Below are positions 8,088 to 16,339 of a DNA stretch of 64,000 bases, in pieces. Below the pieces are notes generated by a model. The model saw only the letters and a list, made by a program, of their open reading frames with translations. It searched no databases and was not told where the DNA came from. The translations under genes were made by a program, and so were the position numbers. This DNA is from Martelella sp. NC20 (GTDB lineage: Bacteria; Pseudomonadota; Alphaproteobacteria; Rhizobiales; Rhizobiaceae), in the NCBI RefSeq assembly GCF_013459645.1, contig NZ_CP054861.1:354501-418500 (forward strand). Reading direction: 5' to 3'. Each line of letters begins with the position of its first letter. Positions within the stretch are counted from its first letter, which is position 1.

Positions 8088-8669
8088 ATGCGGGTCCTCG
8101 TTCTGTTCGCCCATCCCGTGGAAACCAGCTATGGCGCGGCGCTTCACCGGCAGGTTGTCGAAAGCCTGACGAAGGCCGGCCACGAGGTCGATGATTGCGA
8201 CCTCTATGCCGAGAATTTCCAGCCGGTGCTGACCCGCGAGGAACGGATCGGCTATCACGACTATCCGGAGAACACCGCGCCGGTCGCCTCCTACGTCGAA
8301 CGCCTGCAAAAGGCCGAGGCGCTGGTGATCGTCTCGCCGATCTGGAATTTCGGCTATCCGGCGATCCTGAAAGGCTATTTCGACCGGGTCTGGCTGCCGG
8401 GCGTATCCTTCGCTCTTGAGGATGGCACGCTGAAGCCGACGCTGCGCCACATCACCAGAGCGGCGGCCGTCTTCACCTATGGCGCGACGCCGATGCGGGC
8501 GTTCCTGGCCGGCAATCCGCCGAAGAAGATGATCAGGCGCGTACTGCGCGCCCAGATCAGGCTCGGCGCGCCGGTGCGTTTCATGGCCCATTACGACATG
8601 AACAATTGCACCGACGCGACCCGCGCCCGGTTTCTCGACAAGGTGAGATCGGCGATGGAGGCTTTCTGA
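8088..8669 (+). CDS. NAD(P)H:quinone oxidoreductase-like flavodoxin-fold protein
   Basis: A 193-residue flavoprotein of the NQO1/MdaB/KefF family (flavodoxin_2 fold). It begins RVLVLFAHPVETSYGAALH, the FMN phosphate loop, and carries SPIWNFGYPAILKGYFDRVWLPG, the isoalloxazine-binding loop with the family's FDRV signature. ATG 8088 overlaps nothing and sits one base after the previous stop. It could recycle NAD(P)H or reduce a quinone product of the upstream oxidase. The last 50 bp of the coding region (8618-8667) occur again at 9753-9802, on the far side of the DUF3800 insert, so the gene's original 3' end was probably displaced or duplicated by an insertion. Confidence 0.85.
   Translation: MRVLVLFAHPVETSYGAALHRQVVESLTKAGHEVDDCDLYAENFQPVLTREERIGYHDYPENTAPVASYVERLQKAEALVIVSPIWNFGYPAILKGYFDRVWLPGVSFALEDGTLKPTLRHITRAAAVFTYGATPMRAFLAGNPPKKMIRRVLRAQIRLGAPVRFMAHYDMNNCTDATRARFLDKVRSAMEAF
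8618..8667 (+). repeat. Left copy of 50-bp direct repeat bounding the DUF3800 insert
   Basis: This segment is the 3' end of the flavodoxin-fold gene. Aligned base by base with 9753-9802 it shows 48 identities in 50; the differences are A/C at 8639 and G/A at 8647. Copies are in the same orientation, 1,135 bp apart. A same-strand duplication of a gene's 3' end at both edges of a foreign-looking segment resembles the attL/attR pair left by site-specific integration. Confidence 0.85.
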
Positions 8670-8727
8670 GTATAATTGGATTTTTGTTTTTTCTTGTTAA
8701 GAGATGTAGCTTTGCTAATCTGAAGAA

Positions 8728-9528
8728 ATGACACACTCATATGTCGCATACATCGATGAATCTGGCGACGAAGGCATCGGAAATTTTCGCGAGCCGGGCA
8801 AGCGCGGAGGAGCATCAAAGTGGTTGATTCTATCTGCGATTGTTTACAGATTTCAGAATGATCTGGAAGCTGTGCGCTGGAGAGACGAAATCGTCGCCAA
8901 CATGCCCAAAAAGAAAACGCGCACTCTTCACTTTGCGGATATGAATCATGGTCAGAAACTTTTGACCGTTAAGAGTTTATCAGCGTTACCCGTTCGCTGC
9001 ATTAGCGTCATTGATTACAAACCATTAGTTCCTGACAGTGTGTTTGAGGAGAAAAACCAACATTACTTCTATTTGACCCGATATCTTCTAGAACGATTAT
9101 CATGGCTCTGCCGTGATCTACGCCCGACAGTCCCTGAGGGAGATGGCAGGGTAAAAATAACGTTCTCTAGACGTGGTGGGATGCAATACGACGATTTCCG
9201 AGAATATCTTCGACACCTGAAGCGGGATACCCAGAACGATATCCGAATTCATTGGCCAGTTATCGACATCGATAGTATCGATGCCAAAGATCATTCTAAG
9301 TTGGCTGGCTTACAACTTGTAGATTCCGTCGCGTCCGCCGTCGCGAATGGGCTGGAAATAGACATTTACGGAAACTGTGAGCCCCGCTACGCGGAGACAC
9401 TCAAACCAATAACTTATTGCCGCAAACATAACTATTTCAGTTACGGAATGAAATTTATTAAGCCACTTCAAGAATTAAAGCCACACCTCAACGAAGAACA
9501 ACGACGCACCATTGACCTATTCAAATGA
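8728..9528 (+). CDS. DUF3800 domain protein on a low-GC insert
   Basis: A 266-residue protein of the DUF3800 family, starting with the family hallmark YIDESGDEG (residues 8-16) and carrying a mid-to-late GLQLVDSVASAVANGLE helix, where the family usually shows an LQLAD motif. The family is predicted to have an RNase H-like nuclease fold; catalytic acids would be D10 and E11 and the later D of LQLVD. It is found in phages, islands and near defence genes. The gene and its flanks (about 8670-9750) are much more AT-rich than all neighbours and use codons such as TTA, ATA and AGA that neighbours avoid, so recent acquisition is likely. It has no operon partner. Function is unproven. Confidence 0.8.
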   Translation: MTHSYVAYIDESGDEGIGNFREPGKRGGASKWLILSAIVYRFQNDLEAVRWRDEIVANMPKKKTRTLHFADMNHGQKLLTVKSLSALPVRCISVIDYKPLVPDSVFEEKNQHYFYLTRYLLERLSWLCRDLRPTVPEGDGRVKITFSRRGGMQYDDFREYLRHLKRDTQNDIRIHWPVIDIDSIDAKDHSKLAGLQLVDSVASAVANGLEIDIYGNCEPRYAETLKPITYCRKHNYFSYGMKFIKPLQELKPHLNEEQRRTIDLFK

Positions 9529-10001
9529 AATGGTAGCCCCCCGGCCCATAATTGCGATCGCTCGCCTGCAGACTTTCGAATGCTTTGGGTTTGTCCGGCG
9601 CATGGCTACCAAGATCAATATAAACTTTTCTTTGAAAGAATCAACCCCATCGTTGAAAATCACAATTATTTTTCAGTACCTTAAGGAGTTCCACTAACTC
9701 ATTGAATAGAATCCATTTTTATCCAATACGACATAAAAGCCTTCCCCAAAAGACCCGCGCCCGGTTTCTCGCCAAGGTGAAATCGGCGATGGAGGCTTTC
9801 TAGCCTTATCGCCCTTTACATCCCGTCTCAGTGCATTAGGTCTAAGGCTATTCCGCCGCTCTCGGGCTTTGCGGGATAGCGCATTGGTTTAGCCACGTAC
9901 TACGTTCGCCACGATGCGTATGTCTGTAATCCCGGGCTGTTCGGCGCAGCGAAGCGCTGGGCAATCGGGTATGTAACGCGCAGGAACGGAGCCGAACGAG
10001 C
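9529..10001. other. Remainder of the insert and gap before the GH32 gene
   Basis: The first 220 bp continue the low-GC insert and hold no convincing gene. At 9753-9802 lies the right copy of the 50-bp repeat. The remaining 200 bp return to host-like composition and end in GCAGGAACGGAGC before the ATG at 10002. I see no integrase, transposase or tRNA. Confidence 0.6.
9753..9802 (+). repeat. Right copy of the 50-bp direct repeat (duplicated 3' end)
   Basis: Second copy of the last 50 bp of the flavodoxin-fold reductase gene (first copy 8618-8667), ending GAGGCTTTCT followed by AG, so it would also restore a stop (TAG in place of TGA). It differs at two positions. It is the remnant of the undisrupted gene end, or the copy carried in by the element. 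Confidence 0.85.
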
Positions 10002-11705
10002 ATGCACGATCTGACCACCGCCGACGAAACCCGCCTTCGCAAGCTGCGCGGCAATGTGCCGGTCAATGCCGTGCTTCATGTCTGGTTGAAAGCCGTGCAC
10101 CCGCATGCGCCCGCCGAACTCAGGCTCTCGCTCAACGACCGGGTTTTCGGCAATGTGTTCGTGCAGAATTCCGAGGAATACGAATTCCGGATGTTCTTCG
10201 TCCCGCATGGCGGAGAACTCGAATGCGCTTACGATCCCGAAACCACCACGATCTCGGTCGCCTACTGGTTCACCGATGCCAGGGTGCTGGAAGAAGGCAT
10301 CACCGTGTTGCGCACCCATGCCGCCAATGCGCCGGCGCCGGCGCCGGGTTCCTATCACTTCCGCCCGCCCTTCGGCTGGATGAACGATCCGAACGGCTTT
10401 GGGCGGTTCAACGGCTCGGCGCATCTGTTCTATCAGCACTATTCGCATGGGCTGAAATGGAACACGATGCATTGGGGCCACGCGGTATCGGATGATTTCC
10501 TGCACTGGCGGCATCTGCCGATTTTCCTGTTTCCCTCCGAAGATCTGGTTGCCAAGCCCGACAAGCGCGGCGGCGCGTTTTCCGGCTCGGCGATCCCGCT
10601 TGAAAATTCCGCTGGTGTGAGGGTGTTCTTCACCGAGCACATGATCGACCGCGCCCCCGAGCGCGAAATCCAGATGGTGGCGATCTCGCAATCGCTGATC
10701 TTCGCGGGCGCGGCCAAGCCGCTGATCGACACCCGTCCCGACCTTGAAGGCCTGACGCTCGACTTCCGCGACCCTTACGTATTCCGTGGACCCGACGGCT
10801 ACTGGAAGATGCTGCTCGGCAGCCGCTTGGGCGAAGAGGGCGTCGTGCTGCTCTACCAGACCGCGGATGTGACGGCGGCGGGCGGCTGGGAATTCGTCTC
10901 CGTCCTGCATTCGGAAGGCCGGTTCAACACCCAGGTCATCGAATGTCCCTGCCTGCTGCCGCTCGACGGCCCTGCGGGCGACCCCACCACCCATTGGGCG
11001 CTGATCTGCGGCCTGATGCACAGCCACCACGAGGAAACCGGGCGCAAGAACCTGACCACGGCGACCGTCGGCAAGTTCGACGGCACGACGTTTGCCCCCG
11101 AATTCGAGCAGGAACTCGATTTCGTCACCGACAATTACGCCTTTCAGGCCTTTATCGACCAGGGCACGCCGGTGGGCATCGGCTGGCTTGCCAACTGGGC
11201 GGATGCGGCACCCGAGATCGATTTCCCGACGGCGATGACGCTGCCGCGCAACCTTGTCTATGACGCCGCCGACGACACCCTACTGACGCCGCCGATCGAA
11301 GGCGTGGAAGCCCTGCGTGACCACCTGATAGATGAAACGGCGCTTTCGGACGGCGATCTGGTGACGCTCGAAACAGGGCAGGCGGAAATCGTGATCGAAC
11401 TCGACGGCCCGGCCTTCGAACTCGATCTCTATCACAACAATATCGAGATCGTGATCACGCTGGACGAGGAAGGTCTCAGCCTGATCTATCGCGATGACGC
11501 CGAAAAGCCGACGCCCCGCTATATCGCGCCCGGCGCGAAGCCGAGCCATATCCGGATCTTTCTCGACATCGGCTCGGTCGAGGTTTTTGCCGACAACGGC
11601 CGCTGGACCGGCACCAAGCGCATCGCCGGTTTCGACCCGGTCCATTCAATGCGGCTGCGCCACGGTGACGTCCGATCGGCGAAGGTGTGGGCGCTGGCGC
11701 TTTGA
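10002..11705 (+). CDS. Glycoside hydrolase family 32 (sucrose/fructan hydrolase)
   Basis: A 567-residue GH32 enzyme. The five-bladed propeller carries all three catalytic motifs: WMNDPNG (126-132, nucleophile D129), FRDP (255-258, transition-state D257) and ECP (314-316, acid/base E314). A C-terminal beta-sandwich ends with the GSVEVFADNG-type segment common in GH32. There is no signal peptide, so it should act in the cytoplasm on sucrose, levan or inulin oligosaccharides. Unusual is the N-terminal extension of about 115 residues before the catalytic domain, which looks beta-rich and ends in an Ala-Pro linker. No sugar transporter or regulator is adjacent, so the gene stands alone beside the DUF3800 insert. 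Confidence 0.9.
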   Translation: MHDLTTADETRLRKLRGNVPVNAVLHVWLKAVHPHAPAELRLSLNDRVFGNVFVQNSEEYEFRMFFVPHGGELECAYDPETTTISVAYWFTDARVLEEGITVLRTHAANAPAPAPGSYHFRPPFGWMNDPNGFGRFNGSAHLFYQHYSHGLKWNTMHWGHAVSDDFLHWRHLPIFLFPSEDLVAKPDKRGGAFSGSAIPLENSAGVRVFFTEHMIDRAPEREIQMVAISQSLIFAGAAKPLIDTRPDLEGLTLDFRDPYVFRGPDGYWKMLLGSRLGEEGVVLLYQTADVTAAGGWEFVSVLHSEGRFNTQVIECPCLLPLDGPAGDPTTHWALICGLMHSHHEETGRKNLTTATVGKFDGTTFAPEFEQELDFVTDNYAFQAFIDQGTPVGIGWLANWADAAPEIDFPTAMTLPRNLVYDAADDTLLTPPIEGVEALRDHLIDETALSDGDLVTLETGQAEIVIELDGPAFELDLYHNNIEIVITLDEEGLSLIYRDDAEKPTPRYIAPGAKPSHIRIFLDIGSVEVFADNGRWTGTKRIAGFDPVHSMRLRHGDVRSAKVWALAL

Positions 11706-12177
11706 AGCCGCGGCTTCAGGCGGGAAGACAGATCAACGCCGGCCGGACAATATCTCGCGCCCTATCCGGCGTGATCCTCGGCCTTGCCCCACGGCTGTCC
11801 GGTTTAAAGTTGTGTTCTATATCCCAGCCCCGATGTTCCCTTTTATGGGTTACCCTTTTCGTCGGGACTCAGAATTGAGCGGAACCGCCGCCGCTCACAA
11901 TCTCCCCCCTTGAGGGGGAGATGTCGCGAAAGCGACAGAGAGGGGTGAGCCCTCTCAACGGACTCAGAATGCACGGCTTGCGCTGCACCCCCCTCTGCCC
12001 CGGTCGGGGCATCTCCCCCTCAAGGGGGGAGATCGATGACCGCCGGCTCAGCATGAGGCGTCGGCGCAGCGGAGAAGCCAGAATTATAGCCATTTCAACT
12101 ACTTATCGGCAGAATCCGGATTCAAACCGGACAGCCGTGGGATTGATCCGAGAATCCAAGCACTTCGACATGGTTCG
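11706..12177. other. Gene-free gap with family I repeat
   Basis: 472 bp between the GH32 gene and the convergent ABC ATPase gene. Its middle is occupied by the palindromic element at 11898-12034; the flanking parts show no ORF with a ribosome-binding site and no clear intrinsic terminator with a T-run. Confidence 0.55.
11898..12034. repeat. Palindromic intergenic element, family I, copy B
   Basis: The left half reads CAATCTCCCCCCTTGAGGGG, then GAGATGTCGCGAAAGCGACA, then GAGAGGGGTGAG. The right half is CACCCCCCTCTGCCCC, then GGTCGGGGCATCTCCCCC and TCAAGGGGGGAGATCG. The right half is nearly the reverse complement of the left, with the inner hairpin changed (GTCGCGAAAGCGAC versus GCCCCGGTCGGGGC). 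The core between halves is about 45 bp. Confidence 0.8.
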
Positions 12178-12975
12178 TCAAGCCAGCATCAGCTGATCGT
12201 CATCGATCTCGGTACCGGCCGCGCGGCCGAAGCGTTCGAGCAGGTCGGAAACCTTCAGCTTCGAGCGCTCCTCGCCGGCAATGTCGAGCACAATCTGGCC
12301 GGCATTCATCATCAGTGTGCGGGAACCGTAGGCGAGCGCATCCTTCATCGAATGGGTCACCATCAGCGTCGTCAGCCGGCTTTCGCCCGCGATCTCCGCC
12401 GACAGCGACAGCACCTTGTGGGCGGCCGACGGGTCGAGGGCGGCGGTGTGCTCGTCAAGCACCAGGATCTTCATCGGCAGCAGCGTCGCCATCAGCAGGC
12501 TGACGGCCTGGCGCTGGCCGCCGGACAGCGCGCCGATCGGCGTCGCCATCCGGTGTTCGAGGCCGAGGCCGAGCTTTTCCAGATGTTCGGCGAAGAGCTG
12601 CTTCTGACCGCGCCTGCCGAGCGCGAGGCTCAAGCCCCGCTTCTTGCCGCGGGCTGCGGCGAGCGCAAGATTCTCCTCGATCGACAGCGACGAGCAGGTG
12701 CCGAGCCGAGGCTCCTGGAACACCCGGCCGACGAGGCGGGCGCGCTTGGCCGCCGGCCAGTCGGTGACGTCGTTGCCGGCAAGGTGGATCGTGCCGGTAT
12801 CGGGCTTCGCCGTGCCGACGACGGTCGACAGCAGCGTCGACTTGCCGGCGCCGTTGGAGCCGATCACGGTGACGAACTCGCCCTCGGCGATATCAAGCGA
12901 GATGCCGCGCAGCGCCCGCACTTCGGTTGCCGTTCCGGCATTGAAGGTGATGTGGATATCCGACAGTCTCAACAT
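12178..12975 (-). CDS. ABC transporter ATP-binding protein (partner of PF04392-type binding protein)
   Basis: A 265-residue ABC ATPase: Walker A GSNGAGKST (about 40-48), Q-loop VFQEPRLG, signature LSGGQRQAVSLLMA, Walker B ILVLDEHTAALD, H-loop VTHS. The frame is open much further upstream, but that part lies inside the permease gene in another frame. ATG 12975 gives a normal N-terminus (MLRLSDIHITFNAG) and overlaps the permease stop by one base. The DEHTAALD wording is typical of the ATPases of TrpXYZ-like amino-acid importers. It completes a three-gene operon with 12975-13913 and 13916-14890. Confidence 0.9.
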   Translation of the reverse strand: MLRLSDIHITFNAGTATEVRALRGISLDIAEGEFVTVIGSNGAGKSTLLSTVVGTAKPDTGTIHLAGNDVTDWPAAKRARLVGRVFQEPRLGTCSSLSIEENLALAAARGKKRGLSLALGRRGQKQLFAEHLEKLGLGLEHRMATPIGALSGGQRQAVSLLMATLLPMKILVLDEHTAALDPSAAHKVLSLSAEIAGESRLTTLMVTHSMKDALAYGSRTLMMNAGQIVLDIAGEERSKLKVSDLLERFGRAAGTEIDDDQLMLA

Positions 12976-13913
12976 CAGTCCTGCCCTTCGTCCGGTTGCT
13001 GGGCGCCGCGCACCAGCCTGAAATTGAACAGCGACTTGCGCCCCTTCTTGCCACGGCTCTGGGAGAGCACCACGGCGACGGCGACCACGACGGCGGTGAT
13101 CAGGTTCAGGTCCTGCGGCTTGATGCCGATGAAGCCGGCGGAAAGCGCGAAGGCGATGAACAGGCGATAGACCACCGCGCCGATGACGCAGCCGAGCGTC
13201 GCCAGAAACACCGTGCGACGGCCGAGAATGGCCTCGCCGATGATCAGCGCCGCTAGCCCGGTGACGATGGTGCCGACGCCCATGGTGACGTCCGCGACGC
13301 CCTGCATCTGCGCGAACAGCGAGCCGGCGAGCGCGCAGAGCGCGTTGGCGATCGACATGCCGAGCAGCGTCATCGCGCCGTTCCTGATGCCCTGGGCTTC
13401 CGCCATGGCCGGATTTTCGCCGGAGGCGCGCAGGCCGAGGCCGATCTCGGTCTTCAGGAACCAGTCGATGATCAGCTTGGCGCCGATAGCGATGATCAGC
13501 AGCAGGATCGTGTTGCTCCACAATCCCGCGCCCACCAGATCCTCGAAGCGGGAAAACACCGTGTCCTGGCCATAGACCGGCAGGTTCGGCCGGCCCATGA
13601 TCCGGAGGTTGATCGAAAACAGCGCGACCATCGACAAAATGCCGGCGAGCAGGTTCATGATGCCGAAACGGACATTCAGCAGCCCGGTGACGAAGCCGGC
13701 GGCTGCACCCGCCATCAAGCCGAAAAACGTCGCGATAAACGGATCGATGCCGTGGATGATGGCGGCGGCGGAAACCGCCGCGCCAAGGGGAAAGCTCCCA
13801 TCCACCGTCAGGTCCGGAAAGTCCAGCACCCGGAAGGACATGAAGATGCTCAACGCCACGAGAGCGAAGAGCAGGCCGGTCTCAAAAGCTCCGGCGAGCG
13901 CGAAAAGCGTCAT
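12975..13913 (-). CDS. ABC transporter permease (BPD_transp_2, branched-chain/TrpY type)
   Basis: A 312-residue polytopic membrane protein with about nine hydrophobic segments, beginning MTLFALAGAFETGLLFALVALSIFMSFRVLDFPDLTVDGSF. The RVLDFPDLTVDGSFPLGAA block is characteristic of permeases that partner PF04392 binding proteins. A basic C-terminal tail (SRGKKGRKSLFNFR) faces the cytoplasm. Its TGA (12977-12975) overlaps the ATPase start. The upstream binding-protein gene ends two bases before its ATG. Confidence 0.9.
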   Translation of the reverse strand: MTLFALAGAFETGLLFALVALSIFMSFRVLDFPDLTVDGSFPLGAAVSAAAIIHGIDPFIATFFGLMAGAAAGFVTGLLNVRFGIMNLLAGILSMVALFSINLRIMGRPNLPVYGQDTVFSRFEDLVGAGLWSNTILLLIIAIGAKLIIDWFLKTEIGLGLRASGENPAMAEAQGIRNGAMTLLGMSIANALCALAGSLFAQMQGVADVTMGVGTIVTGLAALIIGEAILGRRTVFLATLGCVIGAVVYRLFIAFALSAGFIGIKPQDLNLITAVVVAVAVVLSQSRGKKGRKSLFNFRLVRGAQQPDEGQD

Positions 13914-13915
13914 GT

Positions 13916-14890
13916 TTACTCGATGACCTTCGCGGCGCTTTCAACAACATCGGCGGGGACTTCAATACCCATGGCCTTGGCGGCCTTGAGGTTCAGGAAC
14001 AGGTCCTGATTGCCGGGAACGACGACCGGGATATCGGCGATTGCCGTACCTTCAAGGATCTGAGCGACCATGTCACCGGTGACCCTGCCCATTTCGGCAT
14101 AGTTGAAGCCGAGAGCCGCGACCGCTCCGCGTTCGACGGAATCGGTGTCGGTGGTGAACACCGGCAGCTTGGCGCGCTCGCCGACGGTGACGATCGCTTC
14201 AAGCACCGAGATCACCGAATTGTCGGTCGGCAGCAGGATCGCGTCGGCCTTGCCGACGAGGTTGCGGGCCGCATCCGGCACCATGGTCGACTGCGAGGCG
14301 GGGCTTTCGACGACGGTCAGGCCGAGTTCGGCCGCGCCGGCCTTGATCTCGTCGACCTGCACGACCGAGTTGGCCTCGCCCGGATTGTAGATCACGCCGA
14401 TGGTCTTGACGCCCGGAACAAGCTTCTGGATCAGTTCCAGCGCCGGCTTCGGCGGCTGCTTGTCGGAGGTGCCGGTGATGTTGGCTTCCGGCTTTTCCGG
14501 GTTCTCGATCAGGCCGGCGGCGACCGGGTCGGTGACGGCGGCGAACACGACCGGGGCGTCGCCCATGGAATTCTTCAGCGCCTGGGCGGACGGCGTCGAG
14601 ATGCCGACCGAGACGTCCGGCTTGATGCCGGCGAATTCATCGGCGATCTGGCTCTGCGTCGTCATGTTGCCCTGCGCGGAGCGGGCGACGACCTTCAGGT
14701 TCTCGCCTTCCTTGTAACCTTTCTCGGCAAGGCTCTCGATGATGCCTTCGCGCACGGCGTCAAGGGCGGGGTGTTCCACGATATAGGTGATGGCAACGGT
14801 TTTGGTGTCCTGCGCCACCACCGGCGCGGCAAAGCCGGCAAAAGCGGCAAGCGCCGCGGTGGCGAACACCGTCTTCTTGAAGTTGAGCAT
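13916..14890 (-). CDS. ABC transporter substrate-binding protein, PF04392 (TrpX-like)
   Basis: A 324-residue periplasmic protein with a signal peptide (residues 1-26, ending AAPVVAQ). The mature part contains VAITYIVEHPALDAVREGI and VGISTPSAQALKNSMGDAPVVFAAVTDPVAAGLI, the standard motifs of the ABC_sub_bind family. Members studied bind aromatic amino acids, but the family is broad. It is the first gene of the minus-strand operon. A purine-rich AGGGGGTTTCG sequence precedes the ATG. Tryptophan/tyrosine import is a possibility, not a conclusion. Confidence 0.88.
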   Translation of the reverse strand: MLNFKKTVFATAALAAFAGFAAPVVAQDTKTVAITYIVEHPALDAVREGIIESLAEKGYKEGENLKVVARSAQGNMTTQSQIADEFAGIKPDVSVGISTPSAQALKNSMGDAPVVFAAVTDPVAAGLIENPEKPEANITGTSDKQPPKPALELIQKLVPGVKTIGVIYNPGEANSVVQVDEIKAGAAELGLTVVESPASQSTMVPDAARNLVGKADAILLPTDNSVISVLEAIVTVGERAKLPVFTTDTDSVERGAVAALGFNYAEMGRVTGDMVAQILEGTAIADIPVVVPGNQDLFLNLKAAKAMGIEVPADVVESAAKVIE

Positions 14891-15077
14891 TTCGAAACCC
14901 CCTGTCAGGATTGTTCTTTGCGCGAATTGATCACGCGCGGCAGTTTGGCCTGTGCCAAAGCGCCGGTCAACGCCGGAACCAAGCCGCTTGCGACTTTATT
15001 TGCCGGCGCTGCCGCCAATATGACAATCCCGCAGCCGGGCCGGATAGGCGACCTGTGACCCGTCCGGCTCGCACCCG

Positions 15078-15449
15078 TCAGGTAATCTGCAGCGTGCCCT
15101 CGGCGTTCATCAGAAGATCGACGACATCCGGAGCGGTGATGATCTCATAGGCCGGATCCATGTCTTCCGCGCTGAATCCGTTATGTTTCATGCATGCGCC
15201 GCAGACGGCGATCTTGCCGCCGCCCTCGCGGAACTTCGCGAGAAGGTCTGAAACCGGCTCGAACGGCGCGCCGATATCGATGCCGTCGGTCGCGCCGGGC
15301 TTGCCCAGTTCCACGGCCTCGACCATCAGGATGATCGTGGCGCTGTGGCCCTTCAAGAGCGCATTCAAAGCGGTGGTAAACGCGACCGTGACCTTGTTCG
15401 GATTGGATTTGCCGTCAAATATTGTTGCAACGAAAGCTGTGGTTTGCAT
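15078..15449 (-). CDS. DsrE/DsrF-like family protein
   Basis: A 123-residue protein of the DsrE/YchN-like fold. It has an N-terminal strand (TTAFVATIFDGKSNPNKV), a long helix and hydrophobic strand (ATIILMVEAVELGKPGA), and a GGKIAVCGACMKHNGF segment with a CxxC pair that is the likely sulfur-relay or metal-binding site. An in-frame extension to 15548 exists, but ATG 15449 is preferred because GGAGGCCCCCAAC lies just ahead. It is divergent from the uracil-DNA glycosylase gene. Family members take part in sulfur transfer or form hexameric assemblies; the exact role is unknown. Confidence 0.8.
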   Translation of the reverse strand: MQTTAFVATIFDGKSNPNKVTVAFTTALNALLKGHSATIILMVEAVELGKPGATDGIDIGAPFEPVSDLLAKFREGGGKIAVCGACMKHNGFSAEDMDPAYEIITAPDVVDLLMNAEGTLQIT

Positions 15450-15546
15450 GTTGGGGGCCTCCTTCTGCCTTTCCTGGAATTGGTGAGACCTCATTACTAT
15501 ACAAGTGCGACAATTGTCGCAGGCAACGGACGGGAGAGAGAGACGC

Positions 15547-16248
15547 ATGGCGCAGGGCGAAATCAGACTCGAGCCGGGCTGGAAGGAGCGGCTTCAACCC
15601 GAGTTCGAAAGCACCTACATGACCGGTCTGCGGTCTTTTCTTGTGGATGAAAAGCGGCAGGGGCAGGTGGTTTTTCCCAGGGGAGAGGAATATTTCCGCG
15701 CGCTCGACCTGACGCCGCTCGACCGGGTGAAGGTCGTCATTCTGGGACAGGACCCCTATCACGGGCCGGGACAGGCCCACGGGCTGTGCTTCTCCGTGCG
15801 TCCCGGCGTGCGCACGCCGCCCTCGCTGGTCAATATCTACAAGGAACTCGCCGCCGATGTCGGGTTTCAGAAGGTCGACCACGGGTTTCTGGAGCACTGG
15901 GCGCGGCAGGGCGTATTGCTTTTGAACTCGGTGTTGACCGTGCGTCAGGCCGCTGCCGCATCCCATCGCGGCAAGGGCTGGGAAGAATTTACCGACGCCG
16001 TGATCCGGATCGTCAACGCGGAATGCCCGCATGTGGTGTTCATGCTCTGGGGCGCCTATGCCCAGAAGAAGGCCGGTTTCGTGGACACCAAGCGGCATCT
16101 GGTGCTGAAGGCGCCCCACCCCTCCCCGCTTTCCGCCCATAACGGCTTTTTCGGCTGCCGGCATTTTTCCAGGGCCAACCAGTTCCTGCTGGAAAACGGC
16201 ATCGAGCCGATCGACTGGCAATTGCCGAAAAACCCCGAACAAAGCTGA
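15547..16248 (+). CDS. ung: Uracil-DNA glycosylase
   Basis: A 233-residue family 1 uracil-DNA glycosylase that removes uracil from DNA to start base-excision repair. The water-activating loop [18 protein letters not shown] carries D69, and the HPSPLSAH loop (191-198) carries the catalytic H191; both are intact. ATG 15547 follows AGGAG-like GGGAGAGAGAGAC. An earlier in-frame ATG at 15505 would add a poorly conserved stretch and is not preferred. It appears monocistronic. Confidence 0.93.
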   Translation: MAQGEIRLEPGWKERLQPEFESTYMTGLRSFLVDEKRQGQVVFPRGEEYFRALDLTPLDRVKVVILGQDPYHGPGQAHGLCFSVRPGVRTPPSLVNIYKELAADVGFQKVDHGFLEHWARQGVLLLNSVLTVRQAAAASHRGKGWEEFTDAVIRIVNAECPHVVFMLWGAYAQKKAGFVDTKRHLVLKAPHPSPLSAHNGFFGCRHFSRANQFLLENGIEPIDWQLPKNPEQS

Positions 16249-16339
16249 AAAAGCTGGTTTCGGACGCTTGCCGCGCCGGGACCTTCAACACATCTAAGCG
16301 CTACAACACAGCCGCGAACGAAAACCCAGGGAGATATCG

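Noticed and set aside
9512..9697. A 61-codon open frame after the DUF3800 gene
   Set aside because: Overlaps the DUF3800 stop, has no ribosome-binding site and no family; likely chance in AT-rich DNA.
8670..9752. A full mobile genetic element with integrase
   Set aside because: Only the DUF3800 gene is present and no integrase, transposase or tRNA was seen, so the insert is recorded but not called as an autonomous element.
11898..12034. CRISPR-like pattern
   Set aside because: The repeats are inverted, unequally spaced and dispersed over the chromosome; there are no uniform spacers and no cas genes.
12976..13521. Upstream extension of the ABC ATPase gene
   Set aside because: The extra 182 residues lie inside the permease gene in another frame, are Arg/His-rich and unrelated to ATPases; ATG 12975 is better.
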